Below, one piece after another: positions 49,401-57,490 of a DNA stretch of 64,000 nucleotides. A program made the translations under genes and the position numbers. The stretch is taken from NCBI RefSeq assembly GCF_036226685.1, contig NZ_CP109009.1:7281501-7345500 (forward strand). Reading direction: 5' to 3'. Source of the stretch: Streptomyces sp. NBC_00690. Lineage in GTDB: Bacteria > Actinomycetota > Actinomycetes > Streptomycetales > Streptomycetaceae. The notes under the pieces are model-generated. The model was given only the letters and a program-made list of their open reading frames with translations. It was not told where the DNA came from and made no database searches. The stretch's first letter is position 1. Every line of letters starts with the position of its first letter.

Positions 49401-49885
49401 AGGAGCGGCAGCAGGTCCGGGCGCTGTTCCACGGTCAGCACCCGGCCGAACACCAGCACATGGTCCCCGACCGGCACGGTCCGCTCGACCTCGCAGTCCG
49501 CCACTGCATGTGCGTCCGTCCATAGATGCGGGCCCGCGTTGGCCTCGTCCTGGAACCAGCCGACGCGGTCGAAGCGGTTCTGACAGCCCGACGCGAACAG
49601 TTCCGCGGTGGCCCGCGCGCCGTCGTGCAGCAGGTTCACCGCGAACCCGCCGCTGCTCACGACGGCCGCCAGCGTCGGGCTCGCGGCGCGCAGGCACACC
49701 AGCAGGGTCGGCGGATCCAGTGTTGCGCTGCACAGCGACGAGCACGTCATGCCCCACGGCCGACCCTGCGAATCGGTCGCGGTGACCACCGCCACGCCGG
49801 TCGGGAAGCCGCTCATCATCGAGCGGAACCCGTCCGGCGTGGCACGACCGGCCGATCGCGTGATCGAGCCGGTCCGATCAGGCAT
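49361..49885 (-). CDS. Flavin reductase
   Basis: A 174-residue flavin reductase of the FMN-binding split-barrel (HpaC/RutF-like) family, with FRSMMSGFPTGVAVVTATD, GMTCSSLCSATLDPPTLLVC and a late GDHVLVFGRV segment. ATG 49885 overlaps the halogenase stop by 8 nt, so the two are translationally coupled. It should supply the reduced FAD that the tryptophan halogenase needs. Its 3' end overlaps the convergent SARP gene by 40 bp. Confidence 0.93.
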   Translation of the reverse strand: MPDRTGSITRSAGRATPDGFRSMMSGFPTGVAVVTATDSQGRPWGMTCSSLCSATLDPPTLLVCLRAASPTLAAVVSSGGFAVNLLHDGARATAELFASGCQNRFDRVGWFQDEANAGPHLWTDAHAVADCEVERTVPVGDHVLVFGRVLTVEQRPDLLPLLYGLRRYSSWPVA

Positions 49886-51452
49886 CGAGCCCTCGCATCC
49901 GCGCGAAGTAGTCGTAGTGCGAAGGCAGTCTGTCGACCATGTGCCGCGCCTTGTCATGGATGGCCGCGAACTCCTTCTGTGCCGACTTCTCATCGGTGAG
50001 GGACAGCGCGGGTGACGGCGGAGGCTTGATGCCGCCGGTGCCGAGCAGGATGCAGTTGTACGAGTACGGCGGCAGCCCATGGTAATAGGGGAAGACATCC
50101 TCGGATCCCGGCAGCCGTGCCTGCCACGCTTCCAGACGTCCGGCCAGCGCGTCGGGCACGTCCCGCGTCTTGGCGTCCTTCCAGTACTGGGTGTCATTGC
50201 GTGCGGCGCCCTTGTAGTGCAGGACGAGGAATTCCCGTACGCCGTCCATTACATTGGCGACGGCCGAGTTGTACAAGCCCCTCAGCTTGGGGTTCCAGTC
50301 GGCTGCCGGGAAATGCCGTACCAACTGCTCGATGGCATGGTGAATGAAGAAGATCCCCGTCGATTCCAGAGGTTCGACGAATCCGCTGGAAAGACCGATG
50401 GCCACGCAGTTGTTCACCCAGGATTCGCGGCTCCGGCCGATGCGCATACGAATGTGATTCGCCTCTGCCTCGGCACCCGCCGGCCCCACAAATTCACGCA
50501 GGGTACGCTCGGCCTCCTCCGGTGAGAGATAGTCCTTGGCATAGACGTATCCGGTTCCGATACGGCCGAAGAGCGGTATCGTCCATATCCATCCGGCATC
50601 CTGGGCCGTTGCCGTCGTACAGGGACGGATACCGTTCTTCTTCATGTCCAGTGGCACTTGGAGGGCCACCGCACTGTCATTGGGCAGGGTGTCTTGGTAC
50701 GAGATGAAGGGCACATCGAGTGCACGGTTGAGCAGAACGCCGCGGAACCCCGTGCAGTCGATGAAGAGATCGCCGTGGAGTTCGCCGTGATCCTGTGTCA
50801 CGACATGGTCGATCCAGCCGCGCTCGTCGAGCCGGACGTCGAGTACGTCGTCCACGAGGTGCCGTACGCCGCGGTCGACGGAGTATCCGGTGAGGAACTT
50901 CGCGAGCAACGCCGCCTCGAAGTGATAGGCGTACGGGAACTGGGTCTTCCCCTGGTGCTCCGACATCGTCAGACCGATGGGCTTGTCGAGCCCGTCGCTT
51001 CCGCTCTCGTCCAGCAGGGTCCCGTCGAGCTGCCGTGGGCTACGGCCCGCGTCGCACAGGGACGCCATGACGAAGCAGTCCTTGTCGAACCGGTCGGTGG
51101 GTCCGTTCTGGAGCCACCATTCGGTCAGCGGAAAGCCGTTGACCGACCGCAACTGCTCGAACGGGTGGTAGAAGTGATGGCCGGGCCGTCGCCAGTCCTG
51201 GAATCGGACGGCCAGCTTGTAAGTGGCGTTGCAGGCCGGCATCCATTCCTCTTCCTTCAGGTCGAGGAATTCAAAGAAGTGCCGGATGTCACTGAAGGTC
51301 GCCTCGCCGACGCCGATGGTGCCGACCTTGCCGGACTCGACGAGCGTGATGGAAACCCGGTCGCCGAATGCCGCCTTCAGATAGGAGGCGGTCATCCAGC
51401 CGGCGGTTCCGCCACCGACAATGACGATCCTATCGGGACTCTGCGCGCTCAC
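49878..51452 (-). CDS. FADH2-dependent tryptophan halogenase
   Basis: A 524-residue flavin halogenase. It has the FAD motif GGGTAGWMTASYL, the halogenase motif WxWxIP (W288, W290, I292-P293), the catalytic Lys at position 79 in NATYKLAV, aligned with K79 of PrnA, and the Glu of PLESTGIFF near 363. GTG 51452 is chosen: GAGGTG lies 4 nt upstream and the numbering then matches the family; an earlier ATG at 51512 would add 20 odd residues. The enzyme should chlorinate free L-tryptophan on the benzene ring before loading onto module 6. The position of chlorination cannot be read by eye. Only one halogenase is present, against two in the kutzneride cluster. Confidence 0.95.
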   Translation of the reverse strand: MSAQSPDRIVIVGGGTAGWMTASYLKAAFGDRVSITLVESGKVGTIGVGEATFSDIRHFFEFLDLKEEEWMPACNATYKLAVRFQDWRRPGHHFYHPFEQLRSVNGFPLTEWWLQNGPTDRFDKDCFVMASLCDAGRSPRQLDGTLLDESGSDGLDKPIGLTMSEHQGKTQFPYAYHFEAALLAKFLTGYSVDRGVRHLVDDVLDVRLDERGWIDHVVTQDHGELHGDLFIDCTGFRGVLLNRALDVPFISYQDTLPNDSAVALQVPLDMKKNGIRPCTTATAQDAGWIWTIPLFGRIGTGYVYAKDYLSPEEAERTLREFVGPAGAEAEANHIRMRIGRSRESWVNNCVAIGLSSGFVEPLESTGIFFIHHAIEQLVRHFPAADWNPKLRGLYNSAVANVMDGVREFLVLHYKGAARNDTQYWKDAKTRDVPDALAGRLEAWQARLPGSEDVFPYYHGLPPYSYNCILLGTGGIKPPPSPALSLTDEKSAQKEFAAIHDKARHMVDRLPSHYDYFARMRGLDA

Positions 51453-51657
51453 GTCACACCTCAATTCACATGGCTGGGCACGACGCGGGGCTGGACCCCG
51501 CCTGTCGGTCACGAGTCTGCTCTGCCGGGCTATCCGGAATCTATGGCAGTGCTATCAATTCGAAATAGTCGCCGCAGCACACCATCACGCGAGTGATACT
51601 GAATGGCCCTATTCCCCTGAATCCGCTGCCCACGGCGGTAGTTAGGAAGGTGATTCG

Positions 51658-52941
51658 GTGAGTTCCGCTGAGTTCTTCATTCGGATGGGACATGTGCTCG
51701 CAGTGCTCTGCGGGGTGCTTCTCGTCGTCGCCGCCGGACGTTTTGCGGCGCGAAAGGCCCATCAGCCCGAAGTCGTCGGGGAATTGACGGCCGGACTGCT
51801 CGCCGGCCCCGCGGCGGTCTGGCTCCTGGGGCACGACACCTTCGATGTGGTGGTACCGAAGGAGGTGCTGTCGGTGCTCAAACTGACAGCGCAGGCGGGC
51901 CTGGTGCTGTTCCTGGTCGGTCTCACCCACGAATTGCGCAGCGGGGCGCCCGCGCGGATGGGGCGAGCTGCCGCCTGGGTGAGCGCGGGCGCGCTGGTGC
52001 CCGCACTGGGGACGGGCGCACTGCTGGCAGGCTGGGTGCTGCTGACCGGTGATGCGGCAGTGCGCGGCACCGCACCGACCGCCGCGTTGGTGCTGGTCCT
52101 GGCGGTGTCGCTGTCGGTCACGGCCGTCCCGGTGCTCGCTCGCATCCTCACCGATCGGGGCATGTTCGACACGGGGGCGGGACGGCTCTCGCTCACTGCG
52201 GCCCTGGTCACCGACTGTGTGTCATGGCTGTTGCTGTCGGTGGCGGTCGGCCTGGGGTCGGGGAGCCTCGCCGGCTTCCTGCGCGCGATGGCGACGTTCG
52301 CCTGCGGTGTGCTGGTCGCCGCGCTGCTGCGGCTGGTGCTGCGCGACCGGATCGCGGAGGTGCTGTGCCGCAGGCCGTGGGTTCCGGTGCTGCTGACGGC
52401 CGGGATCGCGATGGGCATGGCGGCGGCGATGGAACTCCTGGGCATGACGGCGATCCTGGGGGCGGCACTCGCCGGCCTCGCCGTGCCGGTGACGGATCGG
52501 TGGGAGAGCGCCGTGGCGCGGGTCAGCAGAGCCGGGCGGGCGCTGGTGCCGGTCTTCTTCGTGGTCACCGGCATCACCGTGCTGACCGCCGGGTTCGGGT
52601 CCGCACCGATCACGCTGATCGGGGCGGCCCTGGTGCTGGGGATCGCGGGCAAGACGGTGGGGGGCTATGTGGGAGCCAGGCTCGGCGGCCAGGGCCACTG
52701 GGACGCGCTGCGGATCGGCTCGCTGATGAACACGCGCGGCCTCACCGAACTGATCGTGCTGCACGCAGCGTACGAGGCGGGGCTGCTCACCGCGCCGCTG
52801 TTCCTGGCACTGGTGGTGATGGCCCTGGTCACCACCGCGATGACGGGACCCGCGCTCCTCGCCGTGGACCGGGCCGAGATGCGCCGCCGGCAGACCGCGT
52901 TGCCGCCGCACACGGTGCGAAAGGGCGACGGAGTGCGCTGA
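51658..52941 (+). CDS. CPA2-family cation/proton antiporter
   Basis: A 427-residue membrane protein with about 12 hydrophobic segments, of the KefB/GerN-like monovalent cation:proton antiporter-2 family. Features include PEVVGELTAGLLAGP near residue 40, SVTAVPVLARILTD in the middle and LIVLHAAYEAGLL near the C-terminus. GTG 51658 follows GGAAGGTGA. It is divergent from the halogenase across 205 bp and ends at a large bidirectional terminator. Antiporters of this family occur in several peptide clusters, perhaps for self-resistance or export; a direct role in moving the peptide is not shown. Confidence 0.9.
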   Translation: MSSAEFFIRMGHVLAVLCGVLLVVAAGRFAARKAHQPEVVGELTAGLLAGPAAVWLLGHDTFDVVVPKEVLSVLKLTAQAGLVLFLVGLTHELRSGAPARMGRAAAWVSAGALVPALGTGALLAGWVLLTGDAAVRGTAPTAALVLVLAVSLSVTAVPVLARILTDRGMFDTGAGRLSLTAALVTDCVSWLLLSVAVGLGSGSLAGFLRAMATFACGVLVAALLRLVLRDRIAEVLCRRPWVPVLLTAGIAMGMAAAMELLGMTAILGAALAGLAVPVTDRWESAVARVSRAGRALVPVFFVVTGITVLTAGFGSAPITLIGAALVLGIAGKTVGGYVGARLGGQGHWDALRIGSLMNTRGLTELIVLHAAYEAGLLTAPLFLALVVMALVTTAMTGPALLAVDRAEMRRRQTALPPHTVRKGDGVR

Positions 52942-52961
52942 TGAAGTGCGCAGCAGGACAT

Positions 52962-53009
52962 TGTTGGGGCTCGTCACCTGGCCGATCGGCCAGGTGACGA
53001 GCCCCAACA
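52962..53009. terminator. 48-bp perfect palindrome, bidirectional terminator
   Basis: Arms of 24 bases are perfectly complementary about the centre 52985/52986 (core CCGATCGG, outer ends TGTTGGGGC and GCCCCAACA). It fills the 86-bp gap between the convergent antiporter and ABC permease genes. Confidence 0.85.
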
Positions 53010-53027
53010 GGTCCGTACGAACCACTG

Positions 53028-53876
53028 TCAGCCCACGCGCTGGAGGGCCTTCTCCTTGCGCGCTGCCACGCTCGACCCGGATTCGCGGCGCGCCATGCGG
53101 CGCAGCAGGACGGGGGCGAGGAGCAGACCGACCACCGCCCAGCCGCCGAGTACGGCCACGGTTTCCAAATGCCGCCAGGAGTCGCCGATCTCGACGCTGG
53201 CCGCAGCGTCGGGCAGCAGGGCGGAGCGCATCCCGAGGCCGAGCCAGTAGACGGGGAACACCTGGGCGAGCCCCTGGACCCAGTCGGGCAGGGAGGTGAT
53301 CGGGTAGAAGATGCCGGAGATGCCGATCATGGCGAGGATCGGCAGCATGAGGATCCCTTGGCTGCGCGCACTGGTGAAGATCGAGCCGAGCACCGCGCCG
53401 ATCGGCAGGGTCGCCATCAGTCCGAGTACGAGCACCCAGGCGAGGGTCAGCCAGGCTCCGCTGCTGCCGACGGACAGGCCGTCGATGATGATCAGGCCGG
53501 GGATCAGGAAGATCGCGAGGTCGATGATCAGACAGCCGGAGACCGAGACGATCTTGCCGGTGAGATAGCCCACCATGCCGTTCGGCGTGGCCTTCGCCCG
53601 CAGCAGGGTGCCGTCCTCCCGGTCGGCCGTGAGGTGCTGGCTCATGGTGATGATGGCCATCGACGCGTTCATGCCGAGGATGCTGGGGAGCACCAGGGTG
53701 CCGAGCATGAACCCGCTGCTGCCGAAGTCGACGTCGCGCATGAAGAACATGACGACCAGCATCAGCACGGGCCAGAAGAAGTGATTGAAGATGTCTCCGG
53801 CGTTGGTGACGGACTGCCGGATCTCAATCACACCGCGGGTCCAGCCCGCGCGCAGGGCCGTCGTCGTCGGGTTCAT
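53028..53876 (-). CDS. ABC-2 type exporter permease (DrrB-like)
   Basis: A 282-residue integral membrane protein with six hydrophobic segments, of the ABC-2 family that exports drugs and polysaccharides. A long N-terminal cytoplasmic segment (ALRAGWTRGVIEIRQSVTNA) leads to the first helix; SGIFYPITSLPDWVQGLAQV is the typical loop of the family. ATG 53876 overlaps the ATPase stop (ATGA). With the ATPase it forms a half-size exporter that probably carries the peptide out of the cell. Confidence 0.92.
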   Translation of the reverse strand: MNPTTTALRAGWTRGVIEIRQSVTNAGDIFNHFFWPVLMLVVMFFMRDVDFGSSGFMLGTLVLPSILGMNASMAIITMSQHLTADREDGTLLRAKATPNGMVGYLTGKIVSVSGCLIIDLAIFLIPGLIIIDGLSVGSSGAWLTLAWVLVLGLMATLPIGAVLGSIFTSARSQGILMLPILAMIGISGIFYPITSLPDWVQGLAQVFPVYWLGLGMRSALLPDAAASVEIGDSWRHLETVAVLGGWAVVGLLLAPVLLRRMARRESGSSVAARKEKALQRVG

Positions 53877-54832
53877 CGGGCCGCTCCTTCGTTCACGGCC
53901 GCGGTCTCGCCCGCCGACTCCGCAGTCTCCTCCGACGTCGTTCCGTCACTCGTTTCGGCCTTCCGGACCATGGCGAGGTACGTGTCCTCAAGCGAGGCCC
54001 TGCGGACCTCCAGATCGGCGATCTCCTCGCCGTACTCCTTGAACAGCCCGAAGGTGAACCCCGTGGAGTCGACGGTCGACTGCTCGTACTGCCGCCCCTG
54101 CCGGGTCCAGCGGACTGTGTCCTCACCCGCGATGCGCCGGGAGAGCTCCTCCGCCGTGCCGTCGCCGATGATCCGACCGCCGTCGAGGATCATGATGCGG
54201 TCCGCGAGCTTCTCGGCTTCCGGCAGATCGTGAGTGGTGAGCAGGATCGTCGTCTCGTGTTCCCGGGCGAGGCGGCCGACGAGCTCGTGGAACTCATGGC
54301 GGGCAACCGGGTCGAGGCCCGCGGTGGGCTCGTCCAGGAAGAGGAGTTCGGGGCGCCCCGCGATGCCGACCGCCACGTCGAGCCTGCGGCGCTGGCCGCC
54401 GGAGAGCATCCTGACCTTCTTGTGGGCGTGCTCGGTGAGGCCGACGGATGCGACGAGCTCATCAGGGTCCCAGGGCCGCTTGATCGTCTCGGTGGAGTAG
54501 GCGGCGTAGTAGCTGCCGAGGTGCGCGAGCAGTTCGCGCACGTACCAGCGCCCGTGGTCGCGCCACGACTGGAGGACGACTCCGACCCGCGCCCGCCACC
54601 GCTCGTCGCCGTGCGCCGGGTCGGTGCCCAGCACCTCGACCCGGCCAGCCGACCGCATTCTGAAGCCCTCCAGGACCTCGATCGTGGTGGTCTTCCCGGC
54701 ACCGTTGGGGCCGAGTAAGCACATCACTTCGCCCTGTCGCACCTGGAAGGTCACGTCGTGCAGGACGTCAGTGGTGCCATAGCGCATGCGCAGGCCCTCG
54801 ACATCGAGCACGACCTCCTCGCTCGTGTGCAT
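53873..54832 (-). CDS. ABC exporter ATP-binding protein (DrrA-like)
   Basis: A 319-residue ATPase: Walker A GPNGAGKTTT, Q-loop VVLQSWRDHGRWYV, signature LSGGQRRRLDVAVG, Walker B LLFLDEPTAGLD, H-loop LLTTHDLPEAEKLAD, and a C-terminal extension typical of DrrA-type proteins. The last 30 residues are a low-complexity Glu/Thr/Ser tail. ATG 54832 follows AAGGA. It is coupled to the permease after it and follows the DUF4097 gene by about 170 bp. Expected role: export of, and self-protection against, the cluster product. Confidence 0.94.
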   Translation of the reverse strand: MHTSEEVVLDVEGLRMRYGTTDVLHDVTFQVRQGEVMCLLGPNGAGKTTTIEVLEGFRMRSAGRVEVLGTDPAHGDERWRARVGVVLQSWRDHGRWYVRELLAHLGSYYAAYSTETIKRPWDPDELVASVGLTEHAHKKVRMLSGGQRRRLDVAVGIAGRPELLFLDEPTAGLDPVARHEFHELVGRLAREHETTILLTTHDLPEAEKLADRIMILDGGRIIGDGTAEELSRRIAGEDTVRWTRQGRQYEQSTVDSTGFTFGLFKEYGEEIADLEVRRASLEDTYLAMVRKAETSDGTTSEETAESAGETAAVNEGAAR

Positions 54833-55006
54833 GGTTGTTCCTTTCCTCGTCAAAGAGCCGTCGTCCAAGAACCGCGTGGACCGCCCGCGCATCGGGAGAG
54901 CGACCTTGGGTTGCGGCGGCCCGGATACCGAACGGGGGATGGATCGGCTCCGGGCCGCCGCGCTGACGCCGGCCGGGTGGTCGTCCGTCCCGCCGACAGG
55001 TCTGGA

Positions 55007-55882
55007 TTACTCGGACCGACGGATTGCCACGTCTCCGTCGAAGGTGCGTACCCTGACTTCGACGACGTCCACCGAGTCGCCGGGTCCTTCGGCCGAATCC
55101 AACTCGTTGTGCACAGTGCCGAAGACCGTGCTCACGTCGTACTTCACTGCGCTGCCCTCGCGGATGCCGACCTCGACATCACCCGAAGCGGCGGTCAGTA
55201 GCACCAGTCCGCGTCTGACCTCGCCGATCCGGATACACCCGGAGGCCGTCTTGGCCTCGACGCCGCCGTAGGCGCGGGTGATGTCGATGTCGCCGTTGGC
55301 CCCGGTCACCCGGAGCGTCCCGGTGACCTCTCCCACGGAGTTGGCACCGTGGTCGTTCTTGATCACCGCGCTGCCCTCGATCTCACCGATCCGGACCGTC
55401 CCGGACTTCTTGGTGATCTCACCGTGGCCCGTCATCCGGGCCACCGTGATGTCGCCGGAGATGGCGGTGAGGCGCAGCGGCCCCGTCTGATCGAGCAGGA
55501 TGTCGCTCTCCACCGTCTCGAACTGGCACTCGCCGAGACGGCCCTCCGCGTACAGTCCCGCCCAGGCCGAGCCTCCCCGCACCTGGGACCCCTCGGGCAG
55601 TTCGACGCTCACCTCGACCGAACCGCCCTCCTCGGGAGACGCACTGGACCGCCGCAGCAGTCGCCAGTCCGTCTTGACCTGCAACTTCCCTCGGGAGAAA
55701 TTGACCCGTACCTGTTTGGCGGCTGCGACGTCGGACACCTTGGAACTATCCGTCGGGCGTACCTCTACGACAGTGTCCACACGGTCACTCGCTCTAAGCC
55801 TGATGTCCCCGATGCCGATCTCGAACACTGCGGTGATCGGTTCGGGGGTATCGAAACTGGCCACTGCCGGTCCTTCCGTCAT
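55007..55882 (-). CDS. DUF4097-family beta-strand repeat protein
   Basis: A 291-residue protein made largely of short beta-strand repeats (ILLDQTGPLRLTAISGDITV, GTVRIGEIEGSAVI, GTLRVTGANGDIDITRAYGG), the pattern of the DUF4097 right-handed beta-helix family. No signal peptide or membrane helix is seen, so it is probably cytoplasmic. It lies between a HicB-like gene and an ABC-2 exporter, a grouping that I recall as recurrent in Streptomyces. Function unknown; it may be a scaffold or a regulator of the exporter. Confidence 0.85.
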   Translation of the reverse strand: MTEGPAVASFDTPEPITAVFEIGIGDIRLRASDRVDTVVEVRPTDSSKVSDVAAAKQVRVNFSRGKLQVKTDWRLLRRSSASPEEGGSVEVSVELPEGSQVRGGSAWAGLYAEGRLGECQFETVESDILLDQTGPLRLTAISGDITVARMTGHGEITKKSGTVRIGEIEGSAVIKNDHGANSVGEVTGTLRVTGANGDIDITRAYGGVEAKTASGCIRIGEVRRGLVLLTAASGDVEVGIREGSAVKYDVSTVFGTVHNELDSAEGPGDSVDVVEVRVRTFDGDVAIRRSE

Positions 55883-55906
55883 GCGCCCGCTTGCGTGTCA
55901 TGGCTG

Positions 55907-56410
55907 CTATCGCGCCCAGCCGGTGTAGCGCCTGGTCCCAGGAGATCCCCGCCGTTCGGTGCGCCGGCTGCCGACCCGCAGTGCAGCTGTGACGGTCCGC
56001 ACCAGCCAGGCGTTGACCGAGACTCCCTCCCGGCTTGCCACCTTTTCGACCTGGGCCTTGATGCCTTCGGACGGACGGAAGGTGATCCTGGCGGTCTCAC
56101 CCCCCGCTTCCGCCGGTGCGCTCTCGTCTCCGTATCCGGCATCGTCGCCTTCGGGTGAGAGTTCGGGCGGTGGTGGAATCACCACGAATCGGAGGTCGAG
56201 GCCGCGCAGGCGCACCTGGACCGACCCCGGTACGAGGTCGGTGGTGATCTCTTCAGCCGCATCCGACAGCGCTTTGAGCAGCGTGAGCCGGACTGACGAG
56301 TCGAACGCCGCGGTGAGCTCTTCCCCGACTGCGAGTGCTTCCTCGCCACGTGCCTCCGCCGCGGCCAGGAAGTCACGGCGAAGGCTGTCGACATAGGGCG
56401 TCAAGTCCAT
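55907..56410 (-). CDS. HicB-like protein with C-terminal ribbon-helix-helix
   Basis: A 167-residue protein. The N-terminal half (YVDSLRRDFLAAAEARGEEA) is helical and the C-terminal part ITFRPSEGIKAQVEKVASRE followed by GVSVNAWLVRTV is an Arc/HicB-type ribbon-helix-helix DNA-binding fold. No HicA toxin gene accompanies it, so despite the family name it is unlikely to be a toxin-antitoxin pair. ATG 56410 has no strong ribosome site; an upstream in-frame ATG exists but gives unlikely sequence. It heads the DUF4097/ABC exporter operon and may regulate it. A cluster palindrome lies 176 bp upstream. Confidence 0.82.
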   Translation of the reverse strand: MDLTPYVDSLRRDFLAAAEARGEEALAVGEELTAAFDSSVRLTLLKALSDAAEEITTDLVPGSVQVRLRGLDLRFVVIPPPPELSPEGDDAGYGDESAPAEAGGETARITFRPSEGIKAQVEKVASREGVSVNAWLVRTVTAALRVGSRRTERRGSPGTRRYTGWAR

Positions 56411-56585
56411 GACGTCATAGTGGCACATCCATGGCGCCAGAACAATCGCCATGGCGGCACCTTCGTCGCCGTCACTGGGCTGAAGTGCCTTCCGGGCGGG
56501 CCAACCTTTACGAATTTAGGACCCATTGAGATGACGTCACTCTTGCTCTACCGTGGTCGTCGATGACGCCAAGAGGGCGCCACTC

Positions 56586-56603
56586 TGTCCGGTCGACAGG
56601 ACA
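56586..56603. promoter_or_regulatory. Cluster palindrome, site 3 (exporter operon)
   Basis: TGTCCGGTCGACAGGACA matches sites 1 and 2 at 16 of 18 positions and is the most symmetrical copy. It lies in the 285-bp gap between the LmbU-family gene and the HicB/DUF4097/ABC exporter operon, upstream of the latter. Like site 1 it is followed by AAG on the plus strand. Confidence 0.6.
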
Positions 56604-56695
56604 AAGTGACGCCACAGGGAAACCTGGCGCCGCACCCGCGCCGTTGCGTGAGAAGAGGGGCGGTCATGGAGAAAGGGTGCGGTGGTGCAGGTCTG

Positions 56696-57490
56696 TTACA
56701 TCCAGTCGGCCACGTAGACGGTCGGCTGGGCCACGTCTCCAGGAGGCCGTACGGCTTCCGGAGGTTGATGGAGTTCAGGCGGGTCGCAGGAGGTCAGTCC
56801 CTCGCTCATCGCCGACGCGCCGTCGGCATCTTCCGTGTCGTCCAGTGCTTGCCTGGCCGCTCCGTCGAGGGTTTCGAGTACCCATTTCTCGAAGTCGACC
56901 CCCGACCGCTCAGCTGCCTCGCGCCACCACTGGAGGCGTTTCGCGGGGACCGCGAGACGCTGCACTTCCGATGATTTCTTGTCGTACCCTGAGGCGCCGT
57001 CATGAGCCTCGCGAATAGCATTTCGCAGCTGCTTTGTGTTCCATTGCATTTGCTCGGAACGGTCGAGCCACAATTCTTGCTCAGGGATCGAAAGAGATGC
57101 CACTTCCGCATGGTGCTGAAAGCTGAGCCCCGACCGTCGGCGGCCTAATTCGAAGCGACGGGAAACCCAGGCGTAGTTCCGCAGGGTCTGATAGCTGAGG
57201 CCGGCTTCACGAACTCCCCGTTTATAGCGGTCGGAGAAGTTCTCCTTTCCGTGAACCAGCCAGTCGCCAAGCCACCAGACCGATGAGTTGACGACGCCAG
57301 ACAGCTGCTGACCTGCGCGTTCCCAGTCTTCGAACGAGAGGTCCACCGGAATCTCAAGTCCCACCCCCGTGGTGAGCACCTGAGTGCGAACGGGTCGTTC
57401 GCTTCCCTGTCTCTGTCGCCGAAGCGTCAGAGGGACTGGCCGACGTGGTCTTACGGCCCTTGCGTCCTGGACGTTTGTGGTGGCATCCAT
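56696..57490 (-). CDS. LmbU-family transcriptional regulator
   Basis: A 264-residue member of the LmbU/NovE family of antibiotic-cluster regulators. The core (about residues 45-160) is well kept: LEIPVDLSFEDWERAGQQLS, NSSVWWLGDWLVHGKENFSD, LSYQTLRNYAWVSRRFEL and LSFQHHAEVASLSIPEQELW. Members sit in the lincomycin, novobiocin, hormaomycin and, as I recall, himastatin clusters. ATG 57490 is preferred over GTG 57499 because GGGG lies 8 nt upstream. Codon 115 (57146-57148) is TTA, so translation should depend on the bldA tRNA and tie the cluster to development. It marks the right border of the cluster and is the best candidate to bind the recurring 18-bp palindromes. Confidence 0.93.
   Translation of the reverse strand: MDATTNVQDARAVRPRRPVPLTLRRQRQGSERPVRTQVLTTGVGLEIPVDLSFEDWERAGQQLSGVVNSSVWWLGDWLVHGKENFSDRYKRGVREAGLSYQTLRNYAWVSRRFELGRRRSGLSFQHHAEVASLSIPEQELWLDRSEQMQWNTKQLRNAIREAHDGASGYDKKSSEVQRLAVPAKRLQWWREAAERSGVDFEKWVLETLDGAARQALDDTEDADGASAMSEGLTSCDPPELHQPPEAVRPPGDVAQPTVYVADWM

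Noticed and set aside
55907..56410. HicAB toxin-antitoxin pair
   Set aside because: No small HicA-like reading frame lies beside the HicB-like gene.
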